Below, one piece after another: positions 52,962-61,506 of a stretch of 64,000 nucleotides of DNA. The first letter of the stretch is position 1. Every line of letters starts with the position of its first letter. The stretch spans positions 1,054,001 through 1,118,000 of the forward strand of contig CBDFHG010000007.1 of the NCBI GenBank assembly GCA_965247385.1, in the 5' to 3' direction. The notes under the pieces are model-generated. The model searched no databases, was not told where the DNA came from, and saw only the letters and a program-made list of their open reading frames with translations. The translations under genes and the position numbers were made by a program. Source of the stretch: Thermohalobaculum sp965247385 (GTDB taxonomy: Bacteria > Pseudomonadota > Alphaproteobacteria > Rhodobacterales > Rhodobacteraceae).

Positions 52962-54049
52962 GATCCCGCCCCAAAACTACGGATAGCGTGGGCCACCGCG
53001 CGGCATGCCTCCTCGTCGCCAATCGAGATCCGCAAATGCCCCGGCAAACCATACCCATCCAATCGTCGCACGATCAACCCACGCGACTTCAGATGCCCGT
53101 CCGCCTCGGCCGCGCGCCCGCCAGTATCGACCAGGATGAAGTTACCATGGCTCGGGGTCACACCGAGCCCGGAGGCGTGGATCTCCTTGGTCAGCCAGTC
53201 GCGCCAAACCTCGTTGGTTACCGCGCAGTGCTCGACATAATCTACGTCCTGGATCGCCGCCCCGCCCGCCGCCAGCGCTGGCGCGGTCACGTTGAACGGC
53301 CCGCGCACGCGGTTCAGCACGTCGATCACATGCTCCGGCGCGTAGGCCCAGCCCAGCCGCAACGACGCCAGCCCGTGGACCTTCGAGAAGGTCCGGGTCA
53401 TCACCACATTGTCTCGGGCGCGCACCAGCGCCGTGCCGCCATCATGGCCAGGCGCACGCACATATTCCGCATAGGCCGCGTCCAGCACCAGCAGCGCCTG
53501 CGACGGCAGGGTATCCGCCAGCCGCGCCAGCGCAGTTTCGTCGATCATGGTGCCAGTCGGATTGTTCGGATTGGCGACGAACACCAGCTTTGTGCGTTCG
53601 GTCATGGCCCCGATCAGTGCGTCCACATCGGTCGCCAACTCGCGCTCCGGCGCGGCCACCGGGGTTGCCCCGGCGGCCAACGCCGACAGCTTGTACATCA
53701 GGAAGCCGTGCTTCGAGTACAGCACCTCGTCGCCCGCCCCGGCGTAGGCCTTGCACAGCAGCGCGATAAGCTCGTCCGAGCCCGCGCCGCAGACAATCCG
53801 CTCAACCTCCAGCCCATGTGTCCCGGCGATCGCCCGGCGCAGGTCGAGATGCCCGCCATCGGGGTACAGCGCCAGCCCCTTTACGGCCTCCAGATAGGCG
53901 TCGAAAGCCTTCGGGCTGGGGCCGAACGGGTTCTCGTTCGAACTGAGCTTTATCACCCGGTTGGTGCCGGGTGCTGCGCTCTCGCCACCCAAATAGGGCG
54001 CAATGTCGAGCACCCCCGGGCGGGGGAAAATCGTCGGATGGGCGGTCAT
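52958..54049 (-). CDS. hisC: Histidinol-phosphate aminotransferase
   Basis: A 363-residue fold type I PLP aminotransferase. Marks: KLSSNENPFGPSPKAFDAYL, LYPDGGHLDLRRAIAGTHGL, GAGSDELIALLCKAYAGAGD, VFVANPNNPTGTMIDETALA, LLVLDAAYAEYV and MTRTFSKVHGLASLRLGWAY, with the PLP lysine in FSK. Beside tyrA, such enzymes usually serve both histidinol phosphate and aromatic amino acid transamination. Normal length. Confidence 0.96.
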   Translation of the reverse strand: MTAHPTIFPRPGVLDIAPYLGGESAAPGTNRVIKLSSNENPFGPSPKAFDAYLEAVKGLALYPDGGHLDLRRAIAGTHGLEVERIVCGAGSDELIALLCKAYAGAGDEVLYSKHGFLMYKLSALAAGATPVAAPERELATDVDALIGAMTERTKLVFVANPNNPTGTMIDETALARLADTLPSQALLVLDAAYAEYVRAPGHDGGTALVRARDNVVMTRTFSKVHGLASLRLGWAYAPEHVIDVLNRVRGPFNVTAPALAAGGAAIQDVDYVEHCAVTNEVWRDWLTKEIHASGLGVTPSHGNFILVDTGGRAAEADGHLKSRGLIVRRLDGYGLPGHLRISIGDEEACRAVAHAIRSFGAGS

Positions 54050-54082
54050 GCGATGTCGCTCCTCGGCTGCAACACCGACCGT

Positions 54083-54608
54083 CTATCCGTTTGCGCCCAC
54101 CTTGGCCAGAGCCATAAGGCTGCGCGCCGCCAGCGCCCGGATATCGACGGAACCGATTGTGTCCACGGGAATTACCGTGCCAAGACCAAGCGGCCCGCGG
54201 GCTGCGTAGCTCTCGAACTTGACGCGTAAATCGTCGCCGCGCCGCGCCGCATCGAGATGCCCGGGGTGGCGGGTGCGGCCCCGGCAGCATCCGCAGCCAA
54301 TCGCTCGGCGTGCCGCCGCCATCGGTTCGACCCGGATGCCGCCAGTACGAGGCCAGCATCGCGCGCCCTGCCGATACTGCAGCCGCACGGAACAGATCAT
54401 CGCTCTCACGGCTCAGGCGCTCGCGCAAAATCGCGTCACCGATCCCGCCGCGCCTGTACAGCGCTTCGAGGAAATCGTCCTTGTCCAGCAACGGCAGGTC
54501 CAACAATGGCGCAAGGGCAGCGCCGAGCCTGCTCTTGCCGCTGGCAGGCAAGCCCGACATGACAACGACGCCGAGGGTGGGTGCATCTCGCGTCGTTTGC
54601 AAGTCCAT
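54083..54608 (-). pseudogene. P-loop kinase-like protein, frameshifted and internally deleted
   Basis: The N-terminal frame reads LGVVVMSGLPASGKSRLGAA (Walker A GLPASGKS), LLDLPLLDKDDFLEALYRRG and ASYWRHPGRTDGGGTPSDWL. The C-terminal frame continues RTRHPGHLDAARRGDDLRVK, FESYAARGPLGLGTVIPVDT and ends LAKVGANG at 54083. A stretch of about 20-25 residues expected between them is missing and the frame changes, near 54270-54320. It resembles small AAA/zeta-type kinases. Neighbours are hisC and another small P-loop protein. Confidence 0.65.
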
Positions 54609-54653
54609 CTTACAACCCAGTCCTTCCGGCCCAATGTCTGGTTCAGCCTTCGG

Positions 54654-55181
54654 TCAGTTCACCTGCTCGAACGGATGCGCAAGCGAGAAATCGCGCAACG
54701 CATCCAGATCGGCAATGCGCCAAGTCTGCACTCCCGCACCCTCGCGTCCTGCGACCATCTCGCGGATGCGCGGCATCCACTCCTGATCGATCTGCCAGAT
54801 GGTCTGGAACAGCCGCTCGGTCGGCGGCATCTGCTCTGCGCCCGCAGGCCGGGCTTCCAACTCCCCACTGGCCCAGGCAATCTGACGCTCGGCGGTCAGC
54901 CAGAAATGCATCCACAGCGGCAGGTCCACGAGTATGATTGTGGTGGTGCGCTCCAGTCTCCCCGCAACCGATTCCAGCGAGTCCAGCCCGTCGATGATCC
55001 AGCGTTCCCCGGCGATGGCTGCATCATGGGCCTGGCTGAACTCCCCTTCCGGGGTCCTGATCCAGCCGGGCCGCCACAACAGGTTGTCGATTTCGGTGCA
55101 AGGCAGGTCATGCTCGACCGCCAGCTTTCGCGTCGGCGTGGACTTCCCGCCGCCGCTGATTCCGATGACGGCGACCCGCAT
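54654..55181 (-). CDS. Adenylate kinase-like P-loop protein
   Basis: A 175-residue protein from ATG 55181. Walker A is MRVAVIGISGGGKSTPTRKL (GISGGGKST, residues 7-15), followed by DLPCTEIDNLLWRPGWIRTP, GERWIIDGLDSLESVAGRLE and TTIILVDLPLWMHFWLTAER, the layout of FlaR/topology-modulation-like nucleotide kinases. Substrate unknown. Its start lies 3 bp from the end of the nitronate monooxygenase pseudogene, so they formed an operon. The open frame upstream to 55289 lacks homology. Confidence 0.75.
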   Translation of the reverse strand: MRVAVIGISGGGKSTPTRKLAVEHDLPCTEIDNLLWRPGWIRTPEGEFSQAHDAAIAGERWIIDGLDSLESVAGRLERTTTIILVDLPLWMHFWLTAERQIAWASGELEARPAGAEQMPPTERLFQTIWQIDQEWMPRIREMVAGREGAGVQTWRIADLDALRDFSLAHPFEQVN

Positions 55182-55183
55182 CG

Positions 55184-56237
55184 CTATCCCGCCAACCGCG
55201 CCATCGTCGCCCGCGTCTCTGCCACCAGCATCTCGACCAGTTCCGTCGCCGTCGCCTCGCGGTTCAGCCCGACCGCCCGACCGGACCAAAGTGCTATGAA
55301 ATCCGGTGAACCGGCCCCGGCACTCGCCTTGCGCAACGGGCCGGTGATGGTGTTCATCAGCGGAAAATCGGGCAGGTCGTCCTCGTGCGCCTCCATCGCC
55401 GCCATGTAGCGGTTGACGATGCCCCGCGCGCCTCGGCGGGCGTGGTGGCGGTGCCGTCGGAGGCCAGCAGCCGCCCGGTGCGGCTCGGAAGTGCCAGCCT
55501 CGGTGGTGGTCAGGAAGGCGGTGCCAACCTGCACCCCCGCCGCCCCCAGCGCCAGCGCCGCAGCGATGCCGCGCCCGTCGGCGATGCCGCCCGCCGCGAT
55601 CACCGGAACACTGACCGCGTCGACGATCTGCGGCACCAGTGCCACGGTGCCGGTCTGGGCGCCCTTGGGCGTAAGGTAGTAGCCTTGACCGCCGTCGGCC
55701 TCGCAGCCCCCTGGGCGACGATCGCGTCGACCCCGCGCGCCTCCAGGTCGCGCGCCTCGGCGGGCGTGGTGGCGGTGCACAGGATCACCGACCCCGCCTC
55801 CTTCAGCGCCGTGACGAAGCGCGCTTCGGGCAGGCCCAAATGGAAGCTGACGATCCGGGGCCGCGCCTCCAGCACGGCTTTGAGCATCGCCTCGCCAAAG
55901 GGGAATGTAGTCTCGGCCACCTCCGGCACCTCGCCGAGGTTGAACCCCATGTAGAACGGCGCCATCAGGGCCCGCGCCCGGGCCGCCTTCTGCTCGTCGT
56001 CGCCGGGTGCTGCATGGGCAAAGAAGTTCATGTTCACTGCCCGGTTGGTCGCCGCCCGGGCCTCGGCATAGACGGCGCTGAACTGCTCCGGCAACATGAA
56101 GGCGCAACCGATCGACCCCAGCCCCCGGCATTGGCCACCGCCGCCGCCAGCGCCGGTGTGTCCGAGCCCGCCATCGGCGCCTGGATGATCGGGTGATCGA
56201 TGCCCAGAAGGTCACAAAGCCGTCGGTCAGGCCACAT
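55184..56237 (-). pseudogene. Nitronate monooxygenase (2-nitropropane dioxygenase) family, multiple frameshifts
   Basis: Three frames give one protein. From ATG 56237: DLLGIDHPIIQAPMAGSDTP, ALAAAVANAGG. Then FSAVYAEARAATNRAVNMNF, ARPRIVSFHLGLPEARFVTA, ARDLEARGVDAIVAQG. Then VALVPQIVDAVSVPVIAAGG, IADGRGIAAALALGAAGVQV, and the end SPDFIALWSGRAVGLNREAT. Shifts are near 56090-56140, 55680-55710 and probably 55430-55490. The FMN-binding blocks (APMAG, GGIADGRG, GAAGVQVGTAFL) survive, so decay is recent or the reads are poor. NMOs oxidise alkyl nitronates. Confidence 0.8.
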
Positions 56238-56248
56238 CGGATTTTCTC

Positions 56249-57022
56249 CTACAACGTATCCTGTGCCGCTCCACGCCCGGTGGCGGGTTTAGGTCTCGGG
56301 CGCAGCCCTTCCAGCACACGCAGCGGCTCGCGAGTCGCCAGTTTGGCCCCTGTATGGGGTGCGATATAGATCAGCTTGGTCGCCTCGACCATCACCACGC
56401 CCGCCAGCCTCTGTACATCGACCCGCTGGCCGACGCGCTCGATAGCCGGGGCCACCTTCAGCCAGAACTTCCGATGTGACGGCGGCATATACAGTGCCGC
56501 TTCATGCCTCTCGGCAGTGAATTTATTGCCCGACAGGGTCTTCTCAAGCTGGCCGATCGAATACGGGCTGCCGTAGCCGAACGGGGTGGCATCGCGCCGC
56601 GCCCAGATCCCGGCCCGGTTGGGTACCAGGAAGATCGCCTTGCCCCCCGGCACCAGCACCCGCCATATCTCCCCCAACAGCGCCGCCGGGCGCTCGCAGC
56701 TCTCCAGCCCATGGGCGACAATCAGCCGGTCGACAAAACCGCTGGGCACCGGCCACAATGTCTCCTCGACCAGGGCGGTCACGTTCGGTCCCTCGGGCGG
56801 CCAGGGACAAACCCCCTGTTGCGCCGGCATCAGGCAGAGGGTGCGCGCCGCCTCCTCCATGAAGGGGCGCAAAAACGGCGCGGCGAAGCCAAAACCGACC
56901 AGGTTCTGGCCATGAATATCGGGCCACATCTCGCGCAGCCGGACGCGCACCATCCGCTGCACCATCCGGCCCAGTTGGGTGGTGTAGTAGAAGCTGCGAA
57001 GCTCGACGACATCCAGATGCAT
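56249..57022 (-). CDS. Class I SAM-dependent methyltransferase-like protein
   Basis: A 257-residue protein. The N-terminus VVELRSFYYTTQLGRMVQRM is typical of a methyltransferase group found beside gloB in alphaproteobacteria. GQNLVGFGFAAPFLRP is the degenerate glycine-rich AdoMet loop; DRLIVAHGLESCERPAALLG, then EIWRVLVPGGKAIFLVPNRA is the usual post-motif (LxPGGxxxxxVPN). Divergent from gloB with 57 bp between the starts, so they share a promoter region. Substrate unknown. Confidence 0.85.
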   Translation of the reverse strand: MHLDVVELRSFYYTTQLGRMVQRMVRVRLREMWPDIHGQNLVGFGFAAPFLRPFMEEAARTLCLMPAQQGVCPWPPEGPNVTALVEETLWPVPSGFVDRLIVAHGLESCERPAALLGEIWRVLVPGGKAIFLVPNRAGIWARRDATPFGYGSPYSIGQLEKTLSGNKFTAERHEAALYMPPSHRKFWLKVAPAIERVGQRVDVQRLAGVVMVEATKLIYIAPHTGAKLATREPLRVLEGLRPRPKPATGRGAAQDTL

Positions 57023-57079
57023 TGCGCCCCATCCCGCTATCGGCGATGCTCAGCCTAATGGAATTCAGGAGAGATCGCC

Positions 57080-57847
57080 ATGCCCCTCGAGATTGTTACC
57101 GTACCCTGCCGCTCGGACAACTATGCATATCTGGTCCGCGATCATGCCTCCGGCAAGGTCGCGCTGATCGACGCGCCCGCCGTCGATCCCATCGTCGCGG
57201 CACTGGAGGCGCACGGCTGGGGCCTTGATCAGATCTGGATCACCCATCACCACGGCGATCACACCGAAGGGGTGGAGGCCCTGCGCACTCGGTATGGTCC
57301 GCAAGTCATCGGCCATGCTGCCGACAGCACCCGGCTACCCGCGCTGGACCAGGCGTTGTCCGAGGGCGAGACCGTGACCCTGGGTGGCACCGTCGCCCGG
57401 ATAATCGACGTCTCCGGTCACACCATCGGCCACATCGCCTTCGTGATCGACGCCGAGAACGTAGCCTTCACCGCCGACAGCCTGATGGCGCTGGGCTGCG
57501 GCCGCGTATTCGAAGGCACCCACGCGATGATGTGGGCCAGCCTGTCGAAATTTCTCGCCATGCCCGATGATATGCAGGTCTACTCCGGCCACAACTACGG
57601 CCAGGCCAACGGTCGCTTCGCACTGTCGATCGAACCCGATAACGCGGCGTTGAAAGCCCGGATCGAGCGGATCAAGGCAGCGGATGCGGCGGGCGAACCC
57701 ATCGTGCCGGTGGCCATGGCAGAGGAACTGGCCACCAACCCCTTCCTGCGCGCCACCGAGGCATCGGTGAAGGCCTCCGTCGGGCTGGCTGGGGCCGACG
57801 ATGCGGCGGTGTTCGCCGAGGTGCGGCGACGGAAGGACGTGTTTTGA
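57080..57847 (+). CDS. gloB: Hydroxyacylglutathione hydrolase (glyoxalase II)
   Basis: A 255-residue MBL-fold enzyme that hydrolyses S-D-lactoylglutathione in methylglyoxal detoxification. Binuclear metal motif QIWITHHHGDHTEGVEALRT, DVSGHTIGHIAFVIDAENVA, FTADSLMALGCGRVFEGTHA (Asp bridging-type position in AD), and VYSGHNYGQANGRFALSIEP. The C-terminal glyoxalase domain ends EVRRRKDVF, the family's usual terminus. ATG follows AGGAGAG. Normal length. Confidence 0.95.
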   Translation: MPLEIVTVPCRSDNYAYLVRDHASGKVALIDAPAVDPIVAALEAHGWGLDQIWITHHHGDHTEGVEALRTRYGPQVIGHAADSTRLPALDQALSEGETVTLGGTVARIIDVSGHTIGHIAFVIDAENVAFTADSLMALGCGRVFEGTHAMMWASLSKFLAMPDDMQVYSGHNYGQANGRFALSIEPDNAALKARIERIKAADAAGEPIVPVAMAEELATNPFLRATEASVKASVGLAGADDAAVFAEVRRRKDVF

Positions 57848-57889
57848 GTAGGTGATGGCTCCCGGCTGGTCCGGAGGCAACGCCTTTTT

Positions 57890-57907
57890 GACCTCATCGT
57901 GCTCTAA
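57890..57907. repeat. Single arm of the TTAGAGC-type repeat
   Basis: GACCTCATCGTGCTCTAA matches the right arm of the 177-bp palindrome at 27962-28138 (GCCTCATCTTGCTCTAA) with small changes. A similar arm, ATCTCATCGTGCTCTAA, is at 60947-60963. No partner arm is close by. Confidence 0.5.
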
Positions 57908-57927
57908 AATAGCCGGATCGAGCATAT

Positions 57928-57951
57928 GACCCCTGGCAAAAACCAGGGGTC
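57928..57951. terminator. Bidirectional terminator between gloB and the peroxiredoxin gene
   Basis: GACCCCTGG at 57928-57936 pairs perfectly with CCAGGGGTC at 57943-57951 around CAAAAA. It sits between two convergent genes, 80 bp after the gloB stop and 9 bp beyond the peroxiredoxin stop. No long T-run on either side, but position and symmetry support a terminator. Confidence 0.65.
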
Positions 57952-57959
57952 ACAAGGTT

Positions 57960-58619
57960 TCACCCCTCCGGCATCGCCGTCTTGCGCAGATACGGCAGCA
58001 CCCGCTCGAACCCGCCGAAGCGCGTCTGCGCGTCCTCGTCCGAGACCGCGGGGGTGATGATCACGTCCTCGCCGTGCTTCCACTGCGCCGGGGTCGCCAC
58101 CTGATGCCTGGCGGTCAACTGGATCGAGTCGATGGCCCTGAGCAGCTCGTCGAAGTTGCGCCCGGTGGTCATCGGGTAGGTTAGCGTCAACTTGATCTTC
58201 TTGTCCGGCCCGACCACGAAGACCGAGCGCACGGTGGCGTTGTCGGCCGGGGTCCGCCCCTCCGAGGTGTCGCCGGCGCCGGCCGGCAGCATGTCATAAA
58301 GCTTGGCTACTTCCAGCTTCGGGTCGCCGATCATCGGGTAATCGACCTTGTTGCCCGAGATCGCCTCGATATCGGCCTTCCATTTGTGGTGGTTCTCGAC
58401 CGGATCGACCGAGATGCCCAGAATCTTGCAGTTACGGGCAGCGAAGTCCTCCTTCAGCCCGGCCATGTAGCCGAGTTCCGTCGTACAAACCGGGGTGAAG
58501 TCCTTTGGGTGGCTGAACAGCACCGCATAACCGTCGCCGATCCAGTCATGGAAACTGATCGACCCGGCGGTGGTGTCGGCGGTGAAATCGGGAGCGGTGT
58601 CATTGATGCGAAGGCTCAT
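57960..58619 (-). CDS. 1-Cys peroxiredoxin (Prx6 type)
   Basis: A 219-residue protein from ATG 58619 (MSLRINDTAPDFTADTTAGS); the open frame upstream to 58733 has no homology. The peroxidatic Cys45 is in VLFSHPKDFTPVCTTELGYM, with the Prx6-type motif PVCTTE; ISVDPVENHHKWKADIEAIS, FVVGPDKKIKLTLTYPMTTG and SIQLTARHQVATPAQWKHGE follow. It reduces hydrogen peroxide and lipid hydroperoxides. It stands divergent to mbfA, an iron-handling membrane ferritin, a sensible pairing for oxidative stress. Confidence 0.93.
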   Translation of the reverse strand: MSLRINDTAPDFTADTTAGSISFHDWIGDGYAVLFSHPKDFTPVCTTELGYMAGLKEDFAARNCKILGISVDPVENHHKWKADIEAISGNKVDYPMIGDPKLEVAKLYDMLPAGAGDTSEGRTPADNATVRSVFVVGPDKKIKLTLTYPMTTGRNFDELLRAIDSIQLTARHQVATPAQWKHGEDVIITPAVSDEDAQTRFGGFERVLPYLRKTAMPEG

Positions 58620-59032
58620 GGGGGGATCCTCCTTGTTGTTTCTATGCCGGACTCTACACCCGAACGCTCTGCGTTTACAGGGGGCGGCCCTCTCGCGGAT
58701 GTGAGGTTTTTCACTCTTCCGCTCACGTTCCATACGGAGTCTCGCCGAGCGAGACTCCTTCCGCCTCCCACCCCGTGTCTTTTGCGCCTGTTCGAAAGCT
58801 CACACTTTCGGCACGCCGCCCAATCACCAGGCCTACCGGATGGGATTACGCTTGGTTGCCAGATCGGGGTGGTTGGGCGGGGAAGAGGGGCGGGGGGCGG
58901 AGCGCCGAAAACCCGCAACGCGGATTTTGTCACAGGATATAACGCGCCGCGCTCACCGGCGTTGCCACGGACACTTGCCTTCTCCGCTGCTGAAATTGCA
59001 CGATGGCCTGCCTTTAGGAGCGAGAATCGACC
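58620..59032. other. Intergenic region between peroxiredoxin and mbfA
   Basis: About 410 bp with no recognised gene. It must hold both divergent promoters. GGAGTCTCG at 58736-58744 and CGAGACTCC at 58750-58758 form a perfect 9-bp hairpin with loop CCGAG. No clear Irr or Fur box was found by eye upstream of mbfA. Confidence 0.5.
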
Positions 59033-60010
59033 ATGATCCCCGGCCTGACCACCCGCCGCCGTTTCACCGACCTCAGCGAACAGGAGGTGCTGGCGCTTGC
59101 TATCTCGTCCGAGGAAGACGACGCCCGCATCTACGAGACCTATGCCCAGCGTCTGCGCGCCGACTTCCCGCAATCGGCGAAGATGTTCGACGAGATGGCG
59201 GAGGAGGAGCACCAGCACCGCCGCCGGCTGATCGAACTGCACAAAAAGCGTTTCGGCGACGTGATACCGCTGATCCGGCGCGAGCATGTGGCGGGGTATT
59301 ACGCCCGCAAACCGGTTTGGCTGGTCGAGAATCTCGGCATCGAGCGCATTCGTGAGGAGGCCGCCGCGATGGAGCGCCAAGCCCAGCACTACTATCTGGC
59401 GGCGGCGAAGCGGACCCAAGACGCAGACACCCGCAAGCTCTTGGGCGACCTCGCCGCCGCCGAGGGCGGCCATATCCGCGCCGCCGAGTCCCTGGAACAG
59501 AAACACCTGACCGACGAGGCGTTGGAGGACGAATCCCGTGTCTCGCACCGCCAGTTCATCCTGACCTGGATCCAGCCAGGGCTGGCCGGGTTGATGGATG
59601 GCTCGGTCTCGACGCTGGCGCCGATCTTCGCCGTGGCCTTCGCCACCCAGGACACCTCGACCACCTTCCTGGTTGGGCTGGCGGCGTCCATCGGCGCCGG
59701 CATCTCGATGGGCTTCACCGAGGCGGCCTCCGACGACGGTGAACTGTCGGGCCGCGGCTCGCCGATCAAGCGCGGCTTTGCCTCTGGCATCATGACCGCC
59801 ATCGGCGGGCTGGGCCACGCGCTGCCCTACCTAATTCCGGATTTCTGGACCGCCACCACCATCGCGATGATCGTGGTGTTCATCGAGCTCTGGGCCATCG
59901 CCTGGATCCAGAACCGCTATATGGACACCCCGTTCCTGCGCGCCGCCTTCCAGGTGGTGTTGGGCGGCGCGCTGGTGTTCGCCGCCGGGATAATTATCGG
60001 CGGGGCATAA
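59033..60010 (+). CDS. mbfA: Membrane-bound ferritin-like iron exporter MbfA
   Basis: A 325-residue protein with two parts. Residues 1-165 are a ferritin-like four-helix domain: ALAISSEEDDARIYETYAQR, FDEMAEEEHQHRRRLIELHK, ERIREEAAAMERQAQHYYLA and LLGDLAAAEGGHIRAAESLE, supplying Glu/His ligands for a di-iron site. Residues 185-325 are a VIT1-like membrane domain: QPGLAGLMDGSVSTLAPIFA, SIGAGISMGFTEAASDDGEL and IMTAIGGLGHALPYLIPDFW, with five hydrophobic segments. In Bradyrhizobium and Agrobacterium MbfA exports iron and protects against peroxide, under Irr control; regulation here is not visible. Confidence 0.94.
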   Translation: MIPGLTTRRRFTDLSEQEVLALAISSEEDDARIYETYAQRLRADFPQSAKMFDEMAEEEHQHRRRLIELHKKRFGDVIPLIRREHVAGYYARKPVWLVENLGIERIREEAAAMERQAQHYYLAAAKRTQDADTRKLLGDLAAAEGGHIRAAESLEQKHLTDEALEDESRVSHRQFILTWIQPGLAGLMDGSVSTLAPIFAVAFATQDTSTTFLVGLAASIGAGISMGFTEAASDDGELSGRGSPIKRGFASGIMTAIGGLGHALPYLIPDFWTATTIAMIVVFIELWAIAWIQNRYMDTPFLRAAFQVVLGGALVFAAGIIIGGA

Positions 60011-60060
60011 TCCGGATATCGACGGCCTTGCGCGGAAGTTCGAACTGCGGTCGCAAAAGC

Positions 60061-60750
60061 CGCGAAGGCTCGCAGTGCGATGCGTTTGAAGTCTTTTGAG
60101 ACTACAGAAGAAATTCTCAATGAGGTGGCGCCATTTGCAGGCCTCGGTGTCGATCTCGCGAGGCGCCACCCGGTTGGGGTGTTGCGAGATCACGATCCCG
60201 GCGCCGCGCTGATCAAGGTCTTCGACGATCCAGTTGACGTCGAACGCCTTGTCCGCGATCAGGCCACCGAGGTCGACCCCGTCGATCCGCCCCGCGACAC
60301 CGACCGTGTCGAGGCGCTGTCCGGGCCGAAGGCCGAGGTTGACAAGATTGCCAGGTGCATCCGTCAGCGCCATGATCCTGGTCGTAATACCACCCCGGGA
60401 TGCGCCTGTGGCCTGGCTTTGAGTCCGCCTTTTGCGCCCTGTCCGTGGCGGTGGGCCTTGACGATGGTACCGCCTGTCATTGCGAACTCCCTGTCCGGGT
60501 TGTCCGATACCGCGCCGAATATGCGTTTGAAAACATCGCGTCGAACCCAGTAGCGGAACCGTATGAACACCGAGTTCCGGTTTCCGAAAGTCTCGGGCAG
60601 GTCACGCCACGGCGCACCGGTGCGCGCAATCCACAGCACCGCCTCCAGAAACAGCCGCCCGTCGCCGGTCCGGCCCGGGTCGGATGTCTTTCCCGGGCAA
60701 TGCGGCTCCATCTTCTCCCATTGCGCATCCGTCAGTATCATTCTGGTCAT
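60061..60750 (-). pseudogene. IS5-family transposase, frameshifted and truncated
   Basis: The first frame, from ATG 60750, reads MILTDAQWEKMEPHCPGKTS, AVLWIARTGAPWRDLPETFG, RDVFKRIFGAVSDNPDREFA and GTIVKAHRHGQGAKGGLKA (first Asp position lost or altered here). After a shift near 60415: MALTDAPGNLVNLGLRPGQR, IDGVDLGGLIADKAFDVNWI (second Asp), REIDTEACKWRHLIENFFCS and, after another shift, FKRIALRA. The C-terminal end is missing. The outer end GAATCTCAACAGACCC near 60807-60822 resembles an IS5 inverted repeat; no matching left end is seen next to mbfA. Confidence 0.8.
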
Positions 60751-60884
60751 TGACTGCTCCCTCGTTTTGGGAGATTGATTCAGAAATCAGCCGGGATGGA
60801 AATCCTGAATCTCAACAGACCCTGGAGCGATTTCAAGCAAAGTGGGTTCACTTTGCGACCCGGAAATCGCGCAATTCAATGAGA

Positions 60885-60926
60885 TAGAGCTTGATCCATG
60901 AACCGGAGATCATGGATCAAGCTCTA
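60885..60926. repeat. Perfect 16-bp palindrome with TAGAGC ends
   Basis: TAGAGCTTGATCCATG and CATGGATCAAGCTCTA are perfect inverted repeats with a 10-nt loop. The ends (TAGAGC/GCTCTA) match the larger repeat at 27962 and the arms at 57890 and 60947. Between an IS5 remnant and holC; it could also form a terminator-like hairpin. Confidence 0.7.
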
Positions 60927-60959
60927 AAGGCCTGCTTTCGACCGAGATCTCATCGTGCT

Positions 60960-61439
60960 CTAACCGGTTTCGCTGCGTTTGACCCAAGCCCCACCCTCGT
61001 TCTGGGCCCAATAGACCGCCTTCAACCCGGCTTCCGAGACCAGCCGCCAGTGGTCGCGGGCCTTGGCCACCGCCGTCTCGTCAAGACCATCGAACAGCAC
61101 CGCCACCATCTCCATGGTGGCGAGTTCGTCGGTATCGATCTCGGCGCCTTCGATCAGGAACAGGGTGTTGGCGCTATTGGGGTTGGCGCCCTCGGATTTG
61201 GGGGAATCGCAGCACAGCCAGACCGGTTGGCGCTCGGCGTCGCCATCGGCTTCGGTTCCATGCGGCAGGAAGCTGGAGTCGCCACGGGTCCAGAGATGCG
61301 CCGAAAGTGCCTCGATCCGGGCCGGATTGACACCGCGCACGACGACTCGCCAGCCGCGCTCCAGGCTTTTTTCCAGCATCACCGGCAGAACCTGCTCCAG
61401 CGGCCGTTCGGTCAGGTGGTAGAAGCGGACCTCGCCCAA
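60960..61439 (-). CDS. holC: DNA polymerase III subunit chi
   Basis: A 159-residue protein. It starts at TTG 61439, preceded by AGAGGTG, giving LGEVRFYHLTERPLEQVLPV, the standard HolC opening; the ATG at 61484 would add 15 residues with no homology. Further marks: ERGWRVVVRGVNPARIEALS, HLWTRGDSSFLPHGTEADGD, RQPVWLCCDSPKSEGANPNS and ALFDGLDETAVAKARDHWRL-like. Chi links the clamp loader to SSB. The same strand order pepA-holC is common in proteobacteria; pepA ends 67 bp upstream. Confidence 0.9.
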   Translation of the reverse strand: MGEVRFYHLTERPLEQVLPVMLEKSLERGWRVVVRGVNPARIEALSAHLWTRGDSSFLPHGTEADGDAERQPVWLCCDSPKSEGANPNSANTLFLIEGAEIDTDELATMEMVAVLFDGLDETAVAKARDHWRLVSEAGLKAVYWAQNEGGAWVKRSETG

Positions 61440-61506
61440 GCATTCACCTCTAACATTTTGGTTGCCGCGATATCCGAGTCGCAAAGTGAATTCGCTTTGC
61501 TCGGAA

